This document shows positions 1 to 6,034 of a stretch of 7,464 bases of DNA, in pieces. The first letter of the stretch is position 1. The number at the start of each line of letters is the position of its first letter. The stretch comes from Rhodoferax sp. (GTDB lineage: Bacteria > Pseudomonadota > Gammaproteobacteria > Burkholderiales > Burkholderiaceae). The DNA lies in NCBI GenBank assembly GCA_028292075.1, contig JAQGNA010000755.1, positions 1-7,464 of the forward strand, given 5' to 3'. The notes beneath the pieces were generated by a model, which was not told the origin of the DNA, did no database searches, and worked only from the letters and a program-made list of their open reading frames with translations. Position numbers and translations under genes: made by a program.

Positions 1-646
1 CGGGTGCCAACGACAGCATGGAGCGAAAGTTGGCCACGGCCTCCTTGTAGGCGCGCGTGGCGTACTGCGCATTGCCTAACCAGAAAAGCGCAGAAGCGCT
101 GTAGCCGCTCTGCGGATAGCGCTTCACGAATTCGAAGAATCCGCTCTGTGCCGCCGGGAAATCGCCTTTGCGAAACGTGGCCAGCGCGGCGTCGTAATCG
201 CGGGTTTCCGCCGGGTCGGCGGTGAACTCCTGGCCGTCGACCGACACCTTGGTCGGCTCCATCTTTTTCAGCCGGTCTTCAACGCCTTGCGACAGGTCCT
301 TCTGCTTGCGCTGCACTTCGGCAAGGTCACGCGTGAGCTGCTCGTCGATGCCGCGCTGCCGCGCCAGGTCGCCGCGCAAGCTTTCAATCTGCCCCTGCAG
401 GTCGAGCAGGCTTCGCCGCATCTGCTGGTTTTCGCCTTTGACGCTGTTCAGCTCCTCGGCCTGCCTGGCGGCGGTCTGCTGGGCCCCGTCGGCCTGGCGG
501 CGCAGTTCGAGGATGGCGCGGCGCGCCTCGTCGTCCTCGAACAGCGCCGCATGTGCCACAGGGGCAACCATCAGCCAGCAGCTGCCCAGCGCCAGAGCGA
601 TCAGGCGCATGCGCACCGGTGCCATCCCTCTGGCCAGGCGGCTCAT
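1..646 (-). CDS. cpoB: CpoB (YbgF), Tol-Pal-associated TPR protein, 3' end outside window
   Basis: Periplasmic partner of Tol-Pal; in E. coli CpoB links outer-membrane constriction to septal peptidoglycan synthesis by PBP1B (family knowledge). Reading the minus strand from ATG at 646 gives 215 open codons to the window edge. Residues 1-33 form a signal peptide with basic residues, a hydrophobic core and a likely cut after AHA, leaving a mature start ALFEDDEARR. Residues about 40-130 are rich in Q, E, R and L and predict a coiled coil, as in the trimerising N-terminal part of the family. From about 150 there are TPR-like helices (YDAALATFRKGDF, then ALFWLGNAQYATRAYKEAV), and the remaining repeats lie beyond the window. 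The start overlaps the pal stop in an ATGA and lacks a clear Shine-Dalgarno sequence, which suggests translational coupling. Met8 and Met13 are alternative starts but would shorten the basic n-region of the signal. Confidence 0.93.
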   Translation of the reverse strand, partial: MSRLARGMAPVRMRLIALALGSCWLMVAPVAHAALFEDDEARRAILELRRQADGAQQTAARQAEELNSVKGENQQMRRSLLDLQGQIESLRGDLARQRGIDEQLTRDLAEVQRKQKDLSQGVEDRLKKMEPTKVSVDGQEFTADPAETRDYDAALATFRKGDFPAAQSGFFEFVKRYPQSGYSASALFWLGNAQYATRAYKEAVANFRSMLSLAP

Positions 647-1173
647 CGGTAGGTGATCTCGGCGCGGCGGTTCTTCGCCATGGAGGCTTCGTCGCTGCCG
701 GTGGCGGCGGGTTTTTCCTTGCCGAAGCTCACGGCCTCGACCTGGGCGTCGGAAACGCCAAGCAGCGTGAGCGCGCGGCGCACGGACTCGGAGCGCTTCT
801 GACCCAGCGCCAGGTTGTACTCGCGGCCGCCGCGTTCGTCGGTGTGACCTTCGACCACGGCACGGCGCGCGGTGTTGGCCTTCAGGTAGCGCGCATTGGC
901 GTCGATCACCGCCTGGTCGTCAGAGCGGACGGCATAGCTGTCGAAATCGAAGTACACGATGCGGCCGCTGTTCGGGCCGGCGGTGGACTGATTCTGGGCC
1001 GACAGATCGACCGACGTGACGGCGCTCTGCGTTGAACCGGCACCGCCTGCGCCACTACCGACACCGGCGGAAGTACCACTCTTGTCAACCACGGGGACGT
1101 CGTCCAGCTTGACACCGGATGCACAGCCAGCCAGAACGGCGGTCAGCGAAAGAGCCCATACGAAACGTTTCAT
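643..1173 (-). CDS. pal: Pal, peptidoglycan-associated outer-membrane lipoprotein
   Basis: Outer-membrane lipoprotein that binds peptidoglycan (diaminopimelate) and TolB, anchoring the outer membrane to the wall. The 176-residue protein starts MKRFVWALSL and has a lipobox LAGC at 14-17, so Cys17 is the lipidated residue; Ala follows at +2, compatible with outer-membrane sorting. Residues about 32-52 are a Gly/Ser/Ala-rich linker. The OmpA-like domain spans about 70-176, with the FDFDS strand near 75-79 and the motif EGHTDERG at 108-115 followed by EYNLALGQKRS, the usual peptidoglycan-binding signature. An in-frame ATG at 1266 is possible, but it would bury the signal peptide and overlap tolB. 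The chosen start at 1173 has an AGGAGG site 6 bases upstream. Length matches the family (about 170-175 residues). tolB lies 68 bp upstream and cpoB overlaps the stop. Confidence 0.97.
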   Translation of the reverse strand: MKRFVWALSLTAVLAGCASGVKLDDVPVVDKSGTSAGVGSGAGGAGSTQSAVTSVDLSAQNQSTAGPNSGRIVYFDFDSYAVRSDDQAVIDANARYLKANTARRAVVEGHTDERGGREYNLALGQKRSESVRRALTLLGVSDAQVEAVSFGKEKPAATGSDEASMAKNRRAEITYR

Positions 1174-1179
1174 TTTCAA

Positions 1180-1185
1180 CCTCCT
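1180..1185 (-). promoter_or_regulatory. Strong ribosome binding site of pal
   Basis: The minus strand reads AGGAGG, a perfect anti-16S match, with 6 bases to the ATG at 1173. It decides the pal start against the upstream in-frame ATG at 1266. It is the best ribosome site seen in this window, which fits the high copy number expected for Pal. Confidence 0.85.
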
Positions 1186-1208
1186 GATTAATCTCATCAT
1201 CAACCCAC

Positions 1209-1224
1209 GGCGGATTAAACCGCC
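1209..1224 (-). other. Small hairpin in the tolB-pal intergenic gap
   Basis: On the minus strand GGCGG and CCGCC are separated by a 6-base AT-rich loop (TTTAAT), forming a 5-bp GC stem. It lies 17 bases after the tolB stop and before the pal ribosome site. No T run follows it, so a simple intrinsic terminator is unlikely. It could act as an RNA stabiliser or processing site that lets pal accumulate separately from tolB; that role is inference. Confidence 0.4.
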
Positions 1225-1241
1225 TTCCAAATAAACCTTCC

Positions 1242-2543
1242 TCAGCCCTTGGTAAAGGGACCCCAATCGGGTTCGCGGATGTCGCCGGCCTGGCCCGACA
1301 GGCGAGCCTTGATCTTGCCGTCGAGCGTCGTCGTCATCAGCGCCTCGCGGCCGCCCGTCTGCGTCGCGTAAACCAGCAGGCGGCTGTTTGGCGCAAAGCT
1401 AGGGCTTTCGTCGGCCGAGGTGTCGGTGATGCTGTTGACGGTGCCGGTGGCCAGTTCCATGACCTGCAGTTTGAATGCACCGCCGATGCGCGAAATGTAG
1501 GCGAGCCACCTGCCGTCAGGACTGATTGCCGGCGAAATGTTGTAGGTGCCCGCGAAGGTCACGCGCTCGGCGCTCCCGCCACTGGCCGGCATGCGGTAGA
1601 TCTGCGGCGAGCCGCCTCGGTCGCTCACGAAGTAGATGTTGCGGCCGTCCGGCGAGAACACCGGCTCGGTGTCGATGCCGTTCGACTGGATCAGGCGCCG
1701 GGGCTCACCGCCGCCCGCGTCGATGGTGTAGAGCTGAGAGCCGCCATCCCGGCTGAGCGTCACCGCCAGGGTGCGGCCGTCGGGCGACCATGCCGGCGCG
1801 CTGTTGGAGCCGCGGAAGTTGGCGATGAGCCTGCGCTTGCCGCTGGCCACGTCGTGAACATAGATCACCGGCTTGCGGGACTCGAACGACACATAGGCGA
1901 TCTGCAGCCCGTTGGGCGACCAGGTCGGCGAGATGATCGACTCGGGGCTGGCCAGGGCGGTCTGGCTGTTCTCGCCGTCGGCGTCGGCCACCCACAGGGT
2001 GTAGCGGCTGCCGGTCTTGGTGACGTAGACGATGCGGGTGGAAAAAACGCCCCGGTCGCCGGTCAGCTTCTCGTAGATGAAGTCGGCGATGCGGTGCGCC
2101 GACAACCGGAGGTCGCCCTGCGTGACGGTGTAGCTCTGGCCACCGAGGTCTTGGCCGCGGACCACGTCCCAAAGCCGGAAGCGCACGTCGAAGCGGCCGT
2201 CGGCCAACCGCGTGACGCTGCCGGTGACGAGCGAGTCGGCGGAGCGCTGTCGCCACATGGAGACATCGGGCCGCGAGGTTTCGTCGAGCGCCACGCCGGA
2301 CGCGTCGACCGCGCGAAACTGGCCACTGCGCTCGAGGTCGGCTTGCACGATCGCGCCGATCTTCTGCGGAGACTGGTCATCGCCCCTGAAGGCGGCCACG
2401 GCGATCGGCAACTGTGTCAGGCCCACGCCTGAAACCTCGACCCTGAATTGGGCCAGCGCCGAAGCCGCCGGCCACAGAGGGGCCGAAGCCAGGCCGAGCA
2501 GGCTGACCAGCTGGCGCCTGTTGTAGTGAAAAGAAGAACTCAT
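1242..2543 (-). CDS. tolB: TolB, periplasmic beta-propeller protein of the Tol-Pal system
   Basis: Soluble periplasmic protein that shuttles between Pal and TolA in the Tol-Pal machine. The 433-residue length matches E. coli TolB (430). Residues 1-31 are a signal peptide with a probable cut after ALA31; it contains NRRQLV at 8-13, resembling a twin-arginine motif. The N-terminal alpha/beta domain (about 32-165) includes GVGLTQLPIAVAAF and a RFRLWDVVRGQ segment typical of TolB. The C-terminal six-bladed propeller carries regularly spaced PD40-type repeats at 205-212 (SPTWSPNG), 249-256 (APAWSPDG), 293-300 (EPVFSPDG), 337-344 (SPAISPDG) and 380-387 (SPSFAPNS), a period of about 44, with EPDWGPF at 424-430 closing the ring. 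The ATG overlaps the stop of the upstream glycosyltransferase by four bases and has only a distant AAAGG, so translation is probably coupled. tolQRA are not upstream here. Confidence 0.97.
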   Translation of the reverse strand: MSSSFHYNRRQLVSLLGLASAPLWPAASALAQFRVEVSGVGLTQLPIAVAAFRGDDQSPQKIGAIVQADLERSGQFRAVDASGVALDETSRPDVSMWRQRSADSLVTGSVTRLADGRFDVRFRLWDVVRGQDLGGQSYTVTQGDLRLSAHRIADFIYEKLTGDRGVFSTRIVYVTKTGSRYTLWVADADGENSQTALASPESIISPTWSPNGLQIAYVSFESRKPVIYVHDVASGKRRLIANFRGSNSAPAWSPDGRTLAVTLSRDGGSQLYTIDAGGGEPRRLIQSNGIDTEPVFSPDGRNIYFVSDRGGSPQIYRMPASGGSAERVTFAGTYNISPAISPDGRWLAYISRIGGAFKLQVMELATGTVNSITDTSADESPSFAPNSRLLVYATQTGGREALMTTTLDGKIKARLSGQAGDIREPDWGPFTKG

Positions 2544-3406
2544 TCGATTTTGTCTAACCTTTGTCCGTTTAGTTCAGTGACGACGACGTCGCTGGCCAGC
2601 GCTGCCTGTGACAAGCCCTCGGTTGCCTGCACGATGGGATGGTGCATTCGCTCCATCACGCGCTGGCGGTTGATGTCTTCTTGGTCTCTCGCATTCTCCC
2701 GATGCCAGAGGTGAAACACCTCGGTCGCCCAGAAGCCGTTTTTGCGCGCCAGGCCGTGCCGCTGCAGGCGAAGTACCAGGTCCGCATCCTCATGGCCCCA
2801 GCCCTGGAAGGTCTCGTCGAACCCGTTGACCGAGGCAAGGTCACGATACCAGATCGCGAAGTTGCAAGACCGGATGCCTTTCCAGCGAAACTGCGTTTCT
2901 ACACGACCCGGCATCCCCGGCAGAAAGAGAAACTGCGACAGTTTGTTAACTTCACCTCGCAGACGCAACCGCAGCCAGTCGGAGAACCCTAGCGCGGTCA
3001 GATCGACTGCGCGGGTCCGCACCTGCTGACTCAGCGCCTCGCCGAGCAGGATTCGGCTGCCGTTGACGAAATGGCCAGCCTGCGCCAGCGCCAGGTGGCC
3101 GCGCACGAAATGCGGCGTGGGCACGCAGTCGCCATCCATGAAGACGATGTAGTCGGCCTCGGCCCGCAGTGCGCCCAGGTTGCGAGCGCGGCTGGCGGTG
3201 AAGCCCACATCGGGGTGCCACACGTGGCGTACCGGGCAGGCAAACGTCGGCAAGCCGTCTCGCAGCGCCTGGACATGGTCTGGCCGGGAGCCGTCGTCGG
3301 CCACCACCACCACGGCATCGGCGGGGCACTGTGGGGCCAGGCCGCGGAGCACCGCGAGCAGCGCCTCGGCGCTGTTGTAGCTCAGCACGACAAAGCCCAG
3401 CTTCAT
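2540..3406 (-). CDS. Family 2 glycosyltransferase with C-terminal galactosyltransferase-type motif
   Basis: A likely cytoplasmic GT-A-fold glycosyltransferase of 288 residues that transfers a sugar from a nucleotide donor to a cell-surface glycan; donor and acceptor cannot be read from the sequence. The N-terminus MKLGFVVLSYNSAE is the first GT2 strand, DDGS lies at 37-40, and the metal-binding DxD is MDGD at 90-93. Near 195-214 the segment GFDETFQGWGHEDADLVLRL has the GWGxEDxD pattern of the galactosyltransferase C-terminal domain (Glyco_transf_7C), also found in bacterial chondroitin- and LPS-type transferases. No membrane helix or signal peptide is seen. The start at 3406 was preferred over an in-frame ATG at 3433 because GT2 proteins begin at this strand, it gives an ATGA overlap with the upstream gene, and GGAAAGG sits just before it. 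The gene lies between a WaaE-like gene and tolB, so a role in LPS core or another surface polysaccharide is inferred. Confidence 0.85.
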   Translation of the reverse strand: MKLGFVVLSYNSAEALLAVLRGLAPQCPADAVVVVADDGSRPDHVQALRDGLPTFACPVRHVWHPDVGFTASRARNLGALRAEADYIVFMDGDCVPTPHFVRGHLALAQAGHFVNGSRILLGEALSQQVRTRAVDLTALGFSDWLRLRLRGEVNKLSQFLFLPGMPGRVETQFRWKGIRSCNFAIWYRDLASVNGFDETFQGWGHEDADLVLRLQRHGLARKNGFWATEVFHLWHRENARDQEDINRQRVMERMHHPIVQATEGLSQAALASDVVVTELNGQRLDKIE

Positions 3407-4164
3407 GCCTTTCCGTCGCGCTGTGCCAGCCAAAGCTTCAGGTAGCGGTAATAGGTGCCTTCGGCATTCGAGATGGCCAATGCCAGGCCGAGCTGGCCGT
3501 CAAGAAAGCCGCGCTTCAGCACATAAGTGCGAACGAAGGCCCAGATGCCATGCCGCACAGCCTTGCCCACCGAGCCACGCTTGCCGCGCTTCAAAAGACT
3601 CTGCGCGCTGGCGGTGGAATAGCGGTTGACCTTGTCGAGCACGGTCTCGAAGTCGTCATAGCTCTGATGCAGAAGGTCGGCTTCCAGGCGGCCGATCGCA
3701 CCTTTGGCTTGCAGCGACTCGTGCACCGCGGCTTCAGAAAACCGTGCCTCGCCGCGCCGAAATAGCCGCAAAACGCGGTCCGGGTACCAGCCCGAGTGGC
3801 GCATGTATTGGCCGCAATAGCTGGACCGCCGGTTGACGGTGTAGGCGGCACGGCCCTCACCCGGCGCCGCGGCAATCGCCTGCAGGATTTGCGCCCGAAG
3901 GGCCGGCGTGACCTGTTCGTCGGCGTCGATGGAGAACACCCAATCGCCCTGCGCCATGTCGACCGCGCGGTTCTTCTGGATGCCAAATCCCGGCCAGTCG
4001 AGCGTCTGCAACACCCTGGCGCCGAGCGACCTGGCGAGTTCGACCGTGCCGTCGGTGCTGCCGTTGTCGACGATCACCACTTCATCGGCGAAGGCGACCG
4101 ATGCCAGGCAGGCTGGCAGGCGGGCGGCCTCGTTGAAGGTGATCAGTGCAATCGACAGGCGCAT
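3403..4164 (-). CDS. waaE: WaaE/KdtX-like LPS core family 2 glycosyltransferase
   Basis: Probable inner-core LPS glycosyltransferase. Characterised WaaE proteins add a beta-1,4-glucose to heptose I using UDP-glucose at the cytoplasmic face; this specificity is inferred for the present gene. The 253-residue length fits the family (about 250-260). The N-terminus MRLSIALITFNEAARL, the nucleotide-binding VDNGSTDGT at 32-40, GFGIQKNRAV near 59-68 and the catalytic SIDADEQV at 78-85 are all hallmarks of the WaaE/KdtX branch. So are the later YPDRVLRLFRRGEARFSEAAVHE segment and the C-terminal region with a basic stretch and a membrane-associating GFLDGQLGLALAI segment. The ATG at 4164 has GAGAGGA eight bases upstream. 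It is the first gene of the leftward set and overlaps the next glycosyltransferase in an ATGA. The symbol reflects family membership; a different sugar donor is possible. Confidence 0.85.
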   Translation of the reverse strand: MRLSIALITFNEAARLPACLASVAFADEVVIVDNGSTDGTVELARSLGARVLQTLDWPGFGIQKNRAVDMAQGDWVFSIDADEQVTPALRAQILQAIAAAPGEGRAAYTVNRRSSYCGQYMRHSGWYPDRVLRLFRRGEARFSEAAVHESLQAKGAIGRLEADLLHQSYDDFETVLDKVNRYSTASAQSLLKRGKRGSVGKAVRHGIWAFVRTYVLKRGFLDGQLGLALAISNAEGTYYRYLKLWLAQRDGKA

Positions 4165-4172
4165 TCGGGCAG

Positions 4173-4179
4173 TCCTCTC
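4173..4179 (-). promoter_or_regulatory. Ribosome binding site of the waaE-like gene
   Basis: The minus strand reads GAGAGGA, eight bases before the ATG at 4164. It supports that start and is consistent with this being the first gene of the leftward transcription unit. Confidence 0.6.
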
Positions 4180-4211
4180 AATCGAGGATAATTTCGGGCT
4201 AACCTCGGATT

Positions 4212-4304
4212 ATGAAGCCTCGCACCATGCCTTTTTCTTCCCCGCTGCGCGGCCTCCCCAGTGTGGCCGCCGCTTGCGGGCCGGCCGCCGTCACCCCCGT
4301 ATGA
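4212..4304 (+). CDS. Possible 30-codon leader ORF overlapping the msbA start
   Basis: An ATG at 4212 opens a 30-codon frame beginning MKPRTMPFSSPLRG and ending in TGA at 4302-4304, so its stop overlaps the msbA ATG as ATGA. A second in-frame ATG is at 4227. The product is Pro/Ala-rich with no recognisable domain or signal. No clear Shine-Dalgarno sequence precedes it, but msbA lacks one too, so msbA could be translated by coupling to this frame. In such GC-rich DNA a frame this short can arise by chance, so I treat it as a candidate only. Confidence 0.25.
   Translation: MKPRTMPFSSPLRGLPSVAAACGPAAVTPV
4249..4270 (+). repeat. Inverted repeat (hairpin) in the msbA leader
   Basis: GCGGCC at 4249-4254 and GGCCGC at 4265-4270 are perfect complements around a 10-base spacer. 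A palindromic GGCCGGCC follows at 4279-4286. In RNA this would be a GC-rich structured leader just before the msbA start. No T run follows, so it is not an intrinsic terminator. Any regulatory role is inference. Confidence 0.35.
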
Positions 4305-6034
4305 CCCGGATCGACTTCCGGGCACTGCGCTGGTTATTGCCGTACTTTGCCGCATCGCGCGGCCTCTGGATCGCCGCCGCATTGGCAACGGTGGTGTCCT
4401 CCCTCACCGACCCCATCCTGCCGGCGCTCATGAAGCAGCTGCTCGACCGCGGCTTCGACACCGCCAGCTTCGCGCTCTGGACCGTGCCTGCCGCCGTCAT
4501 GCTGTTGTTCGCAGTGCGCGGCACAGCCGGCTTTCTGGCCGACCTGGCCCTGGCCCGCATCACGCAGGATGGCCTGCTGGCCATGCGGCGCGACATGTTC
4601 TCGCGCCTGCTCGATGCGCGCTTCGGCCTGTTCAAGGACCAGAACGCCACCTCGCTGTCGAACACCGTGGTCTACGAGGTCCAGAACGGCGCGACCATGC
4701 TCACCAACGCGCTCATCGCGCTGTTGAAGGACGCGCTTACCGCCATCGCCCTGCTCGGCTACCTGATCTACCTGAATTGGAAGCTCACGCTGATCGTCTT
4801 CGTGATCGTGCCTGGCGTGGCGGTGATCATGCGCACGCTGTCGAAGCGGCTGTACCGCCTGGCCAAGAGCACCCAGACCTCCGTCAATGACCTGGCCTAC
4901 GTGGTCGAAGAAAACGTGCTGGCCGTGCGCGTGGTGCGCTTGCACGGCGCGCAAGACGCGCAGATGGAGCGCTTCACCACCCTGAGCGCCATGCTGCGGC
5001 GGCTGTCGCTCAAATCGGCGGCCGCGTCGGCGGCCATCACCCCCCTCACCCACATGCTGGCCGCGGCGGCGCTGTCCATCGTGATCTGTATCGCGCTGTG
5101 GCAGAGCCAGGGCAGCGGCGGCCTGACCGTGGGCGGCTTCGCGGCCTTCATCTCGGCACTGCTGATGCTGATCTCGCCGATCAAGAAGCTGTCGGAAGCG
5201 GCCAGCCCCATTGCGCGCGGCCTGGCCGCCGTGCAGCGCGGCATCGATCTGATCGAAGGCACGCCGGCCGAATCCCAGGGCACCCATGACCCCGCTGGAC
5301 GCGCCAGCGGTCTGATCGAGCTGCGCGATGTGAGCGTGGTCTATGCCGAAGACAATGCCCCCGCTCTCGACCACGTTGACCTGACCATCGAGCCGGGCCA
5401 GATCGTGGCGCTGGTCGGGCCATCCGGCTCCGGCAAGACCACGCTGGCCAACCTGCTGCCGCGCTTCGTGCTGCCCACCGGCGGCCAGGTGCGGCTTGAC
5501 GGACACGACATCGGCGAATGGAAGCTGTCGGCCCTGCGCCGCCAGTTCGCGCTGGTCAGCCAGGACGTGGTCATGTTCAACGACACCCTGGCGCGCAACA
5601 TCGCCATGGGCCGACCGCTCGATGCCCGACGCCTGGCAGACTGCGTGGCGGCCGCCAACCTGCAGGACCTGGTGGCCGGCCTGCCGCAGGGCCTGGACAC
5701 CGTCACCGGCCACAACGCCACCGCGCTCTCCGGCGGCCAGCGGCAACGCCTGGCCATTGCCCGCGCGCTGTACAAGGATGCGCCGGTGCTGATCCTCGAC
5801 GAAGCAACTTCGGCGCTCGACACCGCCTCTGAACGACTGGTGCAGCAGGCGCTGCAGCGGCTGATGGCCGGCCGCACCACGCTGATCATCGCGCACCGCC
5901 TGTCGACCATCGAGCATGCCGACCGGGTGGTCGTGCTCGACCACGGCCGCATCGCGGAGAGCGGCGGCCACCGCGAGCTGCTCGACCGCGGCGGCCTCTA
6001 CGCGAAGCTGCACGCCCTGCAATTCGGCAGTTGA
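4301..6034 (+). CDS. msbA: MsbA, lipid A-core ABC flippase
   Basis: Homodimeric inner-membrane ABC exporter that flips lipid A-core from the cytoplasmic to the periplasmic leaflet using ATP. The 577-residue half-transporter is close to E. coli MsbA (582). The membrane domain (about 15-310) has six predicted helices, roughly at 20-45, 53-78, 128-153, 157-176, 245-267 and 272-296. The ATPase domain has Walker A GPSGSGKT at 373-380 (Lys379), Q-loop Gln421 in SQDVVMFNDT, signature LSGGQ at 476-480, Walker B LILDE with Asp500-Glu501, D-loop SALD at 504-507 and H-loop His532, so all catalytic motifs are intact. The start MTRIDFRALRWLLPYF at 4301 is chosen on family alignment. The frame stays open far upstream, but only opposite the waaE-like gene. 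No Shine-Dalgarno sequence precedes it. Neighbouring LPS genes favour MsbA over a generic multidrug exporter. Confidence 0.93.
   Translation: MTRIDFRALRWLLPYFAASRGLWIAAALATVVSSLTDPILPALMKQLLDRGFDTASFALWTVPAAVMLLFAVRGTAGFLADLALARITQDGLLAMRRDMFSRLLDARFGLFKDQNATSLSNTVVYEVQNGATMLTNALIALLKDALTAIALLGYLIYLNWKLTLIVFVIVPGVAVIMRTLSKRLYRLAKSTQTSVNDLAYVVEENVLAVRVVRLHGAQDAQMERFTTLSAMLRRLSLKSAAASAAITPLTHMLAAAALSIVICIALWQSQGSGGLTVGGFAAFISALLMLISPIKKLSEAASPIARGLAAVQRGIDLIEGTPAESQGTHDPAGRASGLIELRDVSVVYAEDNAPALDHVDLTIEPGQIVALVGPSGSGKTTLANLLPRFVLPTGGQVRLDGHDIGEWKLSALRRQFALVSQDVVMFNDTLARNIAMGRPLDARRLADCVAAANLQDLVAGLPQGLDTVTGHNATALSGGQRQRLAIARALYKDAPVLILDEATSALDTASERLVQQALQRLMAGRTTLIIAHRLSTIEHADRVVVLDHGRIAESGGHRELLDRGGLYAKLHALQFGS

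Larger units (their letters stand above)
4165..4300. promoter_or_regulatory. Divergent intergenic region between the waaE-like gene and msbA
   Basis: This 136-bp gap must hold the promoters for both gene sets unless transcripts enter from outside. The left part (4181-4214) is the AT-richest stretch of the gap. On the plus strand GATAAT at 4187-4192 is a good -10 candidate for msbA; on the minus strand CATAAT at 4214-4209 is a -10 candidate for the leftward set. Neither has a recognisable TTGACA-like -35 at normal spacing. The two lie in an imperfect dyad: ATCGAGG at 4181-4187 faces CCTCGGAT at 4203-4210 with one bulged base, and ATAAT at 4188-4192 faces ATTAT at 4209-4213. The right part (4230-4300) is very GC-rich and contains an inverted repeat and a short reading frame, listed separately. 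The promoter calls are by eye and tentative. Confidence 0.45.

Noticed and set aside
222..656. Plus-strand frame of 144 codons opposite cpoB
   Set aside because: Ser/Arg/Cys-rich shadow of the cpoB coiled-coil region. The minus-strand reading gives a clean signal peptide, coiled coil and TPRs.
1209..1224. Intrinsic terminator after tolB
   Set aside because: The stem is only 5 bp and no T run follows on the minus strand, so it was kept only as a hairpin.
1174..1266. Longer Pal starting at ATG 1266
   Set aside because: It would place 31 residues before the lipoprotein signal and skip the consensus ribosome site in front of 1173.
1854..2432. Plus-strand frame of 192 codons opposite tolB
   Set aside because: Antisense to a complete TolB with regular propeller repeats. 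No domain or upstream signal of its own.
3908..4300. N-terminal extension of the msbA frame by 131 codons
   Set aside because: The extension runs antisense through the waaE-like gene and has no similarity to ABC exporters. The family start fits ATG 4301.
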